A stretch of DNA of 10,768 bases, taken from the NCBI GenBank assembly GCA_947302675.1, contig CAMYWI010000015.1:1-10768 (forward strand), read 5' to 3'. The notes below the pieces were generated by a model. That model worked only from the letters and a program-made list of their open reading frames with translations. It made no database searches and was not told where the DNA came from. A program made the position numbers and the translations under genes. Shown piece after piece: positions 4,614 to 10,768 of this stretch. Origin of the DNA: an uncultured Selenomonadales bacterium (GTDB lineage: Bacteria; Bacillota_C; Negativicutes; Selenomonadales; Selenomonadaceae). Numbering within the stretch: position 1 is the first letter of the stretch; every line of letters begins with the position of its first letter.

Positions 4614-6454
4614 ATCGCCGCGTCTTACTTGTGGAGCCAAATTACAAAAATAAATATCCGCCGCAAAATCTCATGAAACTTGCGACTTATTTTAGGGAGG
4701 TGTGCAAAGACGACGTGCGCTTTTACAAGGGCGACTTGGCAAACTTTGCCGCGCAGTTGTTGCTTGAGGAATTTTTTTATGGCAAGGTCGACAGCCAAAA
4801 TCTCTTCACGCCCGCTAAAAACGAAGCCGCTCAAAAATTCGGCGAGCACGAGAAAAATTTGTTGGCGTTCATTCGCAATGGAAAGAATGCGTGCCTTGAA
4901 GTCCTGCGCGGCGAGGATTATTATTATGAAGATTTTCTGCGCCGCCTGCACATGCGCTTTAACTTTGAGGACTTCCCGAAGTTCGATATAATCTGCGTCA
5001 ACTCGCTGTTCACGTTCTTTTTCAAGGAGACCATTTACACGATAAACTTTGCTAAAAAGTTGTTGGCGGAAGGTGGGAAAATCTTCGTAGGCGGCGTGGC
5101 GGCGACGCTTATTCCGAAATATTTTGAGGAGGCGACGGGCATCAAGCCGCATATCGGACTTTTGGATAAGCCAGGCGATCTCGGCAAGCAAGACGACGTT
5201 ATCATTGACGCCTTGCCGCCCGATTACTCAATCCTTGACGAGGTCGAGTATCAATATCCCGCGATAGACGCCTACATAACTTACACGACGCGCGGCTGTA
5301 TCAGAAGTTGTGCGTTCTGCGCGGTGAGCAAGCTTGAGCCGCAATTTAAAGATCACGTCAAAATTTTTGAGCAGCTTAAATACACGGACGAGCATTTTGG
5401 GTCGCGGCGTTATCTTTTTCTAATGGATAACAATGTCTTGGCGTCTGCAAAGTTTGACGAGGTTATCGACGAGATTAAGACTTGCGGCTTTGGCAAGAAT
5501 GCGCATTATCAGCCGCCCGACGAATATAAAATTGCGTTTGAAAATCTCCGCGAGGGTTTCAACGACCGCGCTTACCTTAGAAAAATTATTCGGCTTTATG
5601 ATGAGTTGGAAAAGCGATTGATTGATGAGTCGCCGGAGGAATTTCATGCGCGGCGTGCGGAAAAACTTTTGCTCAATCCGATTAGTGCGACTAAGGAAAA
5701 AATTTTTGAGCTTGATGAATACGTTCGCCCGCTGTTTAGAAAATATTTCAAGCACAATCGGATTTATCGCTACGTCGATTTTAATCAAGGGCTTGACGCG
5801 CGGCTCCTTGACGAATATAAAATGTCGCGGCTGGCGGAGTTGAACTTGCGCCCGATGCGCATTGCCTTTGACCACATTGAGCAACGCGACATTTACGAGC
5901 GAGCAATTCGTTTGGCGGCGCGGTACGGAATGACTGACCTGTCGAATTATTTGCTGTATAACTTTTTGGACAAGCCCGAAGATCTTTATAATCGCTTGCG
6001 GATAAACATTGATTTGAGCGCGGAACTCGGCGTGGCGATTTATTCTTTCCCAATGAAGTATTGCCCGATTGACGACCCAGAATATTTTGACAACCGCAAT
6101 TACATTGGGCGGCATTGGAACCGGAAATTCATTCGTACGATTCAGTCGGTAATCAACGTGACAAAGGGCAAAGTTGGTTGCGGGCGCGAGTTTTTTGAGA
6201 AGGCGTTCGGGAAAAATCTTGACGAGTTTTATGAGTTGCTTTACATGCCCGAAACTTTTATAATTTACAGGTTCAAGTACGAGGACAATTTGACGGCGGC
6301 TTGGCGCAAGAAATTTCAGGAGCTTGACGACGACGAGCGAGCTGAGGCGAAGAAATTTATTGAGGCGAATAAATTTTTTGATAAAGACCTTGCGCGAGTT
6401 GAGTCGGAAAAAATTCGCGAGCTGTTGAAGTTTTATCAGATAAAGCAGCGATAA
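4610..6454 (+). CDS. Radical SAM protein with N-terminal B12-binding-like Rossmann domain, 614 aa
   Basis: Residues 1-200 look like the flavodoxin-like fold found in front of many radical SAM enzymes (RVLLVEPNYKNKYPPQNLMKL at the start, IFVGGVAAT near 158-166). I see no DxHxxG motif for cobalamin ligation, so cobalamin binding is doubtful. The radical SAM core starts with TTRGCIRSCAFC, whose Cys230, Cys234 and Cys237 fit the CX3CX2C site for the 4Fe-4S cluster. The C-terminal third carries a distinctive FPMKYCPID...IGRHWNRKF region and a charged helical tail. Substrate and product are unknown. The gene is coupled to a 22-codon leader and ends 22 bp before phoH, with the same orientation. Codon use resembles its neighbours, so recent transfer is not obvious. 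The enzyme class is firm; the function is not assigned. Confidence 0.88.
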   Translation: MNRRVLLVEPNYKNKYPPQNLMKLATYFREVCKDDVRFYKGDLANFAAQLLLEEFFYGKVDSQNLFTPAKNEAAQKFGEHEKNLLAFIRNGKNACLEVLRGEDYYYEDFLRRLHMRFNFEDFPKFDIICVNSLFTFFFKETIYTINFAKKLLAEGGKIFVGGVAATLIPKYFEEATGIKPHIGLLDKPGDLGKQDDVIIDALPPDYSILDEVEYQYPAIDAYITYTTRGCIRSCAFCAVSKLEPQFKDHVKIFEQLKYTDEHFGSRRYLFLMDNNVLASAKFDEVIDEIKTCGFGKNAHYQPPDEYKIAFENLREGFNDRAYLRKIIRLYDELEKRLIDESPEEFHARRAEKLLLNPISATKEKIFELDEYVRPLFRKYFKHNRIYRYVDFNQGLDARLLDEYKMSRLAELNLRPMRIAFDHIEQRDIYERAIRLAARYGMTDLSNYLLYNFLDKPEDLYNRLRINIDLSAELGVAIYSFPMKYCPIDDPEYFDNRNYIGRHWNRKFIRTIQSVINVTKGKVGCGREFFEKAFGKNLDEFYELLYMPETFIIYRFKYEDNLTAAWRKKFQELDDDERAEAKKFIEANKFFDKDLARVESEKIRELLKFYQIKQR

Positions 6455-6476
6455 AAATTTTTGGGGAGGCGGATTC

Positions 6477-7175
6477 TTGGCAGGCAGGATTGAGGAGCAA
6501 AAAACTTTTGGCGAGACGATAATTGTCAGCGCGAACGGCGTCCACATTCAGCCAAAGAGCGCGGGGCAACAAATTTATATCGAAACAATGCGGCGGCACG
6601 TCGTAACGTTTGGCGTGGGCGTTGCGGGCACGGGCAAAACTTTTTTAGCGGTGGCAATGGCGGCGTATTATTTGCGGGTCAAGGAAGTGCGGCGAATAAT
6701 TTTGACGCGACCGGCAGTCGAGGCGGGCGAGCGGCTCGGCTTTTTGCCGGGCGACATGACGGAGAAATTGGATCCGTATCTTCGTCCGCTTTACGACGCG
6801 CTAAAAGAAATTTTGGGTTTCGACATGTATCAAAAGTTTTCAAGTCGCGGCGTGATAGAAATTGCGCCGCTGGCTTACATGCGCGGGCGAACTTTGAGCG
6901 ACGCCTTCATAATTTTGGACGAGGCGCAAAACGCAACGTCAAACCAAATGAAAATGTTCTTGACGCGGCTGGGCTTTAACTCGCGAATGGTCGTGACGGG
7001 CGACTTGACGCAAATCGACTTGCCGCGCGGAATTAAATCAGGATTGGCGGAGGCGGTCGAAATTTTGAAAGGCGTCAAGGGTGTCGGCATTGCGGAGTTA
7101 AATTCTGTGGACGTGGTGCGGCATGAAGTCGTTTCGCGAATAGTGGAGGCTTATAATACTTTCTTTGCAAATTAA
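6477..7175 (+). CDS. phoH: PhoH family ATPase lacking the N-terminal KH-like domain
   Basis: The start is TTG at 6477, with GGGGAGG (6463-6469) 7 nt upstream. The 232 residues cover the PhoH ATPase core: Walker A GVAGTGKTF (48-56), IILTRPAVEAGERLGFLPGD (74-93), PLAYMRGRTL (131-140), Walker B FIILDEAQN (144-152), and VVTGDLTQIDLPRG (172-185). PhoH proteins of this branch usually have about 310-340 residues with a KH-like N-terminal region. Here that part is absent: the frame has a TAA at 6441, so at most 11 more codons could be added upstream. The family is linked to RNA metabolism and usually sits next to ybeY, as here. The ATPase motifs are complete, so nucleotide hydrolysis is probably kept while RNA recognition may be altered. 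The start of the gene directly abuts the radical SAM gene. Confidence 0.88.
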   Translation: MAGRIEEQKTFGETIIVSANGVHIQPKSAGQQIYIETMRRHVVTFGVGVAGTGKTFLAVAMAAYYLRVKEVRRIILTRPAVEAGERLGFLPGDMTEKLDPYLRPLYDALKEILGFDMYQKFSSRGVIEIAPLAYMRGRTLSDAFIILDEAQNATSNQMKMFLTRLGFNSRMVVTGDLTQIDLPRGIKSGLAEAVEILKGVKGVGIAELNSVDVVRHEVVSRIVEAYNTFFAN

Positions 7176-7288
7176 CATACTTTTCTTTGCTACGCCCAAA
7201 GAAAAGTATGCAAAAGAAAGGGCGTTTGACCCGCTGTATTTCGCATCACGCGAAATAGCGCGGGCGACCGCGCGTCCATGCGCGGTCG
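7176..7288. repeat. Array of three hairpins between phoH and ybeY
   Basis: One base after the phoH stop begins a perfect 14-bp inverted repeat, CATACTTTTCTTTG/CAAAGAAAAGTATG (7176-7189 with 7197-7210, 7-nt loop). A second hairpin pairs CCCGC (7230-7234) with GCGGG (7260-7264) and, after a 2x2 internal loop, TATTTCGC (7237-7244) with GCGAAATA (7250-7257). A third pairs CGACCGCGC (7265-7273) with GCGCGGTCG (7280-7288). No T run follows any of them on either strand, so they are not standard terminators. The arrangement looks like a dispersed palindromic repeat or a structured RNA element in the phoH-ybeY message. The first arm resembles AAAGAAAAGTA-type extragenic repeats I have seen in other bacteria. 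Confidence 0.85.
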
Positions 7289-7332
7289 GGTTGCGACTAA
7301 CCGCTACGTTTAAAAATTTTTGAGGTGACGAG

Positions 7333-7791
7333 TTGAATACGACGATTAGTTTTGAGCCGGCGACGCTGACGGTTGACGATAAAATTTTTGAAGAGCTGAT
7401 GCGGGCGGCGGATGTCGTCGGAGAAATTTACGGCGTCGCAAATTCCGAGCTGAGCATAACTTTGACCGACGACGAAAATATTCACGCACTCAATAAAAAA
7501 TATCGCGGCATTGACCGCGCGACCGATGTTTTATCGTTCGCCTTCCGCGAGAGCGACGAGCCAGAAGTTATCGGCGCGGACTTTGAAATTTTAGGCGACG
7601 TGATAATTTCGTTGGAGCGGGCGAAAGTTCAGGCGGAGGAGTTCGGGCATTCGTTCCTGCGCGAAATAATTTTCTTGGAAGTGCATGGGCTGTTGCATTT
7701 GCTTGGCTACGACCACATTGCCGACGACGAGCGGCAAGAAATGGAAGCGGAGCAAAAATTTATCATGACAAAACTTGGTATCGGCAGGTGA
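7333..7791 (+). CDS. ybeY: Endoribonuclease YbeY (rRNA maturation factor)
   Basis: Starts with TTG at 7333, with GAGGTGA (7322-7328) 4 nt upstream. The 152-residue length is typical. The metal-binding signature HGLLHLLGYDH (HxxxHxxxxxH, residues about 119-129) is intact. So is the upstream NKKYRGIDRATDVLSFAF stretch, which is strongly conserved in this family. YbeY is a zinc-dependent endoribonuclease acting in the cytoplasm in 16S rRNA 3' end processing and ribosome quality control. Its position after phoH is the usual bacterial order, although here a 115-bp hairpin array lies between them. The stop codon TGA at 7789-7791 forms part of the ribosome site of coaE, which indicates coupled expression. 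Confidence 0.94.
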   Translation: MNTTISFEPATLTVDDKIFEELMRAADVVGEIYGVANSELSITLTDDENIHALNKKYRGIDRATDVLSFAFRESDEPEVIGADFEILGDVIISLERAKVQAEEFGHSFLREIIFLEVHGLLHLLGYDHIADDERQEMEAEQKFIMTKLGIGR

Positions 7792-7798
7792 GCAATTT

Positions 7799-8395
7799 TT
7801 GTACATAATCGGCTTGACGGGCGGCATCTCTTGTGGGAAATCCGCCGTCGCGGAATCACTTAGAAGATATTGCAAGGCGTTGACCCTCGACATTGACGAA
7901 GTGACGCATTGGCTTTCGGAACCCGGCGGCGAGCTGTTTGAAATTTACGTTCGGCACTTCGGCAAAGAAATCCTCACCTGCGCGGGCGGCTTGAATAAAA
8001 AGGCAATCGGCGAAATAATTTTCAACAACCCCGCCGAACGCGAGTGGATAAATTCAGTGGCGCACCCGCTACTTTTAAACAAAGCGCGAGATTTTTTGGT
8101 TGAGTGCTGTGAAGTCGGAGCGGGCTTGGTCGTCGTGGAAGTGCCGCTACTCTTCGAGGCGGGCTGGCAACATTTATTCGACGAAATTTGGGCAGTCTAT
8201 ACAAAAAGGCAACTTCAAATCAAACGGCTCATGCGGCGCGACCAATTAACTAAGGAAGAGGCATTGGCGCGGATAAATTCTCAAATGACGCGCGAGGAAA
8301 TTTGCTCTCGTGCCGACGTGGTTATCAGAAATATTAAGGGCTACAGTGACACGCGCGAACAAATTTTTGCCGCACTACGTGGCAGAATTTTTTAG
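7799..8395 (+). CDS. coaE: Dephospho-CoA kinase CoaE
   Basis: I place the start at TTG 7799 (MYIIGLTGGISCGKS), with AGGTGA (7786-7791) 7 nt upstream. A TTG at 7775 in the same frame lies inside ybeY before this site and is less likely. The product has 198 residues, normal for the family. Motifs are the P-loop GLTGGISCGKS (5-15), LDIDEVTHWL after it, VVVEVPLLFEAGW in the middle, and SQMTREEICSRADVVIRN near the C-terminus. The enzyme phosphorylates the 3'-hydroxyl of dephospho-CoA with ATP, the last step of coenzyme A synthesis, in the cytosol. It overlaps ybeY's end region closely and is followed 21 bp later by the DUF2939-like gene. It ends with TAG, followed by a second in-frame TAG at 8411. 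Confidence 0.94.
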   Translation: MYIIGLTGGISCGKSAVAESLRRYCKALTLDIDEVTHWLSEPGGELFEIYVRHFGKEILTCAGGLNKKAIGEIIFNNPAEREWINSVAHPLLLNKARDFLVECCEVGAGLVVVEVPLLFEAGWQHLFDEIWAVYTKRQLQIKRLMRRDQLTKEEALARINSQMTREEICSRADVVIRNIKGYSDTREQIFAALRGRIF

Positions 8396-8416
8396 CAGGA
8401 AAATGGAGGCTAGGCA

Positions 8417-9430
8417 ATGGATAAAAGTTTGAGGATGAAAATTGGCGCAGGGGTTGCCGCGCTTGCGGTCGTGGTGACGGGCGGCGGCTACTGTTATTTC
8501 CACACGAACACCGATACGCCCGAAACCGCGATTAAGGCGGTCACGCGCTCAATAGAAAGGCACGACGTTAAAAATTTTCACAAGGCGGTTGATGTCGACA
8601 GCTTGCTTGATTCGGGCTACGCGGGCTTTGTCGACGGGCTGACTGCCTTTGATAACTCGATGACGCCCGACGCCCGCGACGCCATTAAAACTTTTACTGA
8701 AATGCTCCGCGCTCCTTTGTTGCTTAGCATGAAGTCCGCGATTGATTCTTACGTCTCAACCGGCAATTTGAATCTCAATGAAAATGTCGGCGTCGCGGAA
8801 ATTCTTCACAGGACGGGGCTAAATGACGTTGAAGTTCGCAGCGTGCAAAACATTCAGCTCAAGGACGCCAACAGCGACGAGGCTTTTGCCGATGTGATAA
8901 TTTTCCAGTCGGAGTTGGGGCGCGAGTTCCCGTTTCAAATTACGCTCATCAAAAAAGATGACAAGTGGCAAATTGCGCGGATAGAAAATTTTAAAGAATA
9001 CGTGGCGCAGGTCGCGCAGGTGCGTCGCGAGAAAATCAACGACTACTTGGCGAAGGCGGGCGAGATAAATTCGCGGCACGAGGCAACAATTCGCGAGGCG
9101 GAGAAAAAATATGGCTCGATACTTTCGCTAGGGAGCTTGTCGCAGGATAAGACGCGCACGGAATTGAAAATGCTCATGAACGACGTCATCAAGAGAGATT
9201 GGGAAGTGCGCAAGCGCGAATTATTTTCCTTGACCGTGCCGAAAGACGCCGAGTCTTTGCAAAACCTCTACATGCAAATTTGCGACCTCTCGATAGCCGC
9301 CGCGCAGGACTATGCAAAGTGGATGGACGATAAAAATACGGCAACGATAAAATCAGCGGAAGGAAAAATTCATCAATCGCAAACTCTCATGACGGAGGCG
9401 GCGTCAATCGCGCGGCGTATGGCGAGCTAA
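8417..9430 (+). CDS. Membrane-anchored DUF2939-like protein, 337 aa
   Basis: ATG at 8417 has GGAGG (8405-8409) 7 nt upstream. After a short basic N-terminus there is one hydrophobic segment (about residues 9-28), so the protein is probably anchored in the inner membrane with the rest outside the cytoplasm. Residues 33-200 resemble DUF2939 proteins: an opening helix TPETAIKAVTRSIERHDVKN followed by KAVDVDSLLDSGYAGFVDGL, then a mixed region ending in DDKWQIARIENF. The remaining part (200-337) is highly charged and helical, perhaps coiled coil. No catalytic motif is visible, and the function is unknown. It follows coaE closely, so it is likely the last gene of the phoH-ybeY-coaE transcript. The DUF assignment is moderate; the single-anchor topology is clearer. 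Confidence 0.75.
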   Translation: MDKSLRMKIGAGVAALAVVVTGGGYCYFHTNTDTPETAIKAVTRSIERHDVKNFHKAVDVDSLLDSGYAGFVDGLTAFDNSMTPDARDAIKTFTEMLRAPLLLSMKSAIDSYVSTGNLNLNENVGVAEILHRTGLNDVEVRSVQNIQLKDANSDEAFADVIIFQSELGREFPFQITLIKKDDKWQIARIENFKEYVAQVAQVRREKINDYLAKAGEINSRHEATIREAEKKYGSILSLGSLSQDKTRTELKMLMNDVIKRDWEVRKRELFSLTVPKDAESLQNLYMQICDLSIAAAQDYAKWMDDKNTATIKSAEGKIHQSQTLMTEAASIARRMAS

Positions 9431-9511
9431 AAATATTACGAGATACTCTCCTCTTCCTCTGCAGCCATGATTAATCTTTCTCTCATTCACACTTTAATCA
9501 AACGTCTGTGA

Positions 9512-9640
9512 ACACCTGTTCTTACTTTTTATGGCGCGGGCGGCGGCAATGTTCTTTTTGACAATGTCACGACTTCGACCGATTTCAATATAACCGGCAT
9601 GAGCTACAAAATCAGCGACTCAAAACTTACCAAGAAATAA
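9512..9640 (+). pseudogene. Remnant: C-terminal tail of a surface/beta-repeat protein
   Basis: In the frame from 9512 to TAA at 9638-9640 the sequence reads ...FYGAGGGNVLFDNVTT, then STDFNITGMSYKISDSKL and TKK. This looks like the extreme C-terminus of large secreted or Ca-binding repeat proteins. There is no start codon in frame and a TGA lies just upstream (9509-9511), so no intact gene is possible. The 80 bp before it (9431-9511) have a different, TC-rich character and match nothing I recognise. The ATG at 9531 is in another frame and gives only a short ORF. Confidence 0.45.
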
Positions 9641-9651
9641 AACTGCGCGGC

Positions 9652-9695
9652 AAAAAAAAATCCCCTTCCGATTTTTGGAGGGGATAAATTTTTTT
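9652..9695. terminator. Bidirectional rho-independent terminator before the PanF-like gene end
   Basis: The stem ATCCCCT/AGGGGAT (9660-9666 with 9679-9685), plus inner CC/GG, is flanked by nine A (9652-9660) and by AAATTTTTTT (9686-9695). It can stop transcripts arriving from both sides. It is especially strong for the minus strand, where the stem is followed by nine T. Confidence 0.88.
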
Positions 9696-10768
9696 ACGGG
9701 AAGAAAATTTTCAAGGTCTCGTCGTCAGATTTTTTCCCGACGTACGAGCCGATTAGAAACAAAATTAGCGAACAGGTTATCCCGATTGTGATTTGGTGCA
9801 GGTCAAAAATCTTGAAACCCGCCGCTTGCGTCGCGCAGTAAATTATCGTGCCGCCCGTCATCGAGAGCATCGCGCCCAACTTGTTTGCACGTTTCCAGAA
9901 CAAACCCAACAGCAACGTCCAGAAAAACGCCGTCTCCAGCCCGCCGAACGCGAACATGTTTATCAGCCAGATTAAACTGGGCGGCGTCAACGCGATTACG
10001 AAAACAGCCGCGCCGATTATCGCCGTCGCCGCCATTGACAAAAACTTCACCCGCGCAGGAGTCACGACGCGATTATTTTTCTCGGCGTAGTGAAGATAAA
10101 CGTCCTTGATTATCGCACTCGACGCCACGATTAAAAGTCCGGAAATTGTTGAGATACTCGCGGAAAGAGGTCCGATTATCGCAAGCCCCGCGAGTTCCGG
10201 CGGCATTGCCAAAGCAATCGTCGTCGGGATAATGTTGTCGACGCCGCCATAATCAGCCGCGCTCCCCGTCAAAACTCCGTGCGCCAATATCCCCGTGAAA
10301 TTTATTCCGATATTCATAAAGCCGACGACGACCGTCCCGATTAGCATCGCTTGATGAAGTCCCTGCGTGTTTTTGTAGCTGATACCGCGCACGACCGATT
10401 GAGGCAGGGCGATTGTGCAAATGCCGACGAGGAGCCATTGCGTGAAGTAAATCGTCCAAGGCATGTTCCCGAAACTGAACGGCTCGAAAAGTTCGGGATT
10501 GTTCGCCTCAAGCGTCGTCATGATGTTTTCGTAGCCGCCGCCCGCCTGCAAGACGTATTTCAGCAGCAAGACGATTCCAATCATCATCATTATCGCGCAA
10601 CAAGTGTCCGTCAATGCGACTGCGCGAAAGCCGCCTATCGAAGTGTAAATGACGACAGTCAAGCCGAACAGGATTAAGCCCGCCTCGTAGCTGTAGCCCG
10701 TGACCGCCGCGAATAGTTTTGCGCCGCCGACAAATTGCGCCGTCATCGTTCCGCAGAAGAATAAAACT
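9694..10768 (-). CDS. panF: Sodium/pantothenate symporter-like protein (PanF/SSS family), 5' end outside window
   Basis: The frame runs from the right edge (10767) to TAA at 9694-9696, about 357 residues, and has no start in the window (VLFFCGTMTAQFVGGAKL is already internal). The normal PanF length is about 480, so roughly 125 residues are missing upstream. It is a multi-helix membrane protein of the sodium:solute symporter family. Segments resembling PanF are FVGGAKLFAAVTGYSYEAGL, LTVVIYTSIGGFRAV, LPQSVVRGISYK, PLSASISTISGLLIVASSAI, IKDVYLHY, and WLINMFAFGGLETAFFW. The TISGLLIV region matches the sodium-site helix of the family. Pantothenate is the best guess; other SSS substrates such as proline cannot be excluded. 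The gene converges on the coaE transcript and shares a bidirectional terminator with it. Confidence 0.82.
   Translation of the reverse strand, partial: VLFFCGTMTAQFVGGAKLFAAVTGYSYEAGLILFGLTVVIYTSIGGFRAVALTDTCCAIMMMIGIVLLLKYVLQAGGGYENIMTTLEANNPELFEPFSFGNMPWTIYFTQWLLVGICTIALPQSVVRGISYKNTQGLHQAMLIGTVVVGFMNIGINFTGILAHGVLTGSAADYGGVDNIIPTTIALAMPPELAGLAIIGPLSASISTISGLLIVASSAIIKDVYLHYAEKNNRVVTPARVKFLSMAATAIIGAAVFVIALTPPSLIWLINMFAFGGLETAFFWTLLLGLFWKRANKLGAMLSMTGGTIIYCATQAAGFKIFDLHQITIGITCSLILFLIGSYVGKKSDDETLKIFFP

Noticed and set aside
5420..6547. 375-codon open frame on the minus strand opposite the radical SAM gene
   Set aside because: It is antisense to a clearly recognised gene, gives a basic protein of no family, and has no ribosome site. 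It is a shadow of codon bias.
7176..7210. Rho-independent terminator after phoH
   Set aside because: The 14-bp hairpin is perfect, but no T run follows it on either strand, so it is listed as part of a hairpin array instead.
8393..8413. Amber codon reassignment (TAG as sense) to explain the flagellin stop
   Set aside because: coaE ends with TAG at the expected family length, and a second in-frame TAG follows at 8411. TAG therefore behaves as a normal stop in this genome.
9531..9640. Short ORF starting at ATG 9531
   Set aside because: It is out of frame with the recognisable surface-protein-like tail, lacks a ribosome site and ends quickly.

Overview
The window reads as chromosomal DNA of an anaerobic, flagellated, diderm Firmicute, most likely of the Negativicutes (Selenomonadaceae-like). 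This is inferred from recognised protein families: a flagellin with a Cys-containing central domain, the polysaccharide pyruvyltransferase CsaB, a TlpA-type lipoprotein next to a small CD1871A-type CXXC protein, a phoH-ybeY run, strong GAGGTGA-type ribosome binding sites and frequent TTG starts. No phage, transposase, CRISPR, tRNA or rRNA gene was seen.

Layout. (1) 1-611, plus strand: the 3' end of a GltS sodium/glutamate symporter and a 76-codon unknown gene, closed by a bidirectional terminator. (2) 679-3182, minus strand, read right to left: tlpA-like thioredoxin lipoprotein, two nearly identical 50-codon CXXC genes made by a 228-bp tandem duplication, then a flagellin gene interrupted by one in-frame TAG. 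(3) 3303-9430, plus strand: csaB (its ribosome site lies in a heptamer repeat), a possible weak terminator, a 22-codon leader ORF overlapping a 614-aa radical SAM gene, a phoH that lacks its N-terminal domain, a 115-bp array of three hairpins, ybeY, coaE, and a membrane-anchored DUF2939-like protein. (4) 9431-9693: no intact gene; it holds the last 42 codons of what looks like a decayed surface-protein gene and a second bidirectional terminator. (5) 9694-end, minus strand: a PanF-like sodium/pantothenate symporter cut by the window edge.

How the genes relate. The phoH-ybeY-coaE part is a housekeeping run (RNA metabolism/ribosome maturation, then the last step of CoA synthesis). The convergent PanF-like importer would supply the precursor of the same cofactor. 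TlpA and the CXXC proteins look like an envelope thiol-redox module. CsaB and flagellin belong to the cell surface.

The most notable points are the clean amber interruption of an otherwise well-kept flagellin, the recent duplication that doubled the CXXC gene with four amino-acid changes in 50, the domain-deleted PhoH directly behind an unrecognised radical SAM enzyme with a coupled leader ORF, and the hairpin array between phoH and ybeY. No complete, clearly new multi-gene system can be claimed from this sequence alone.
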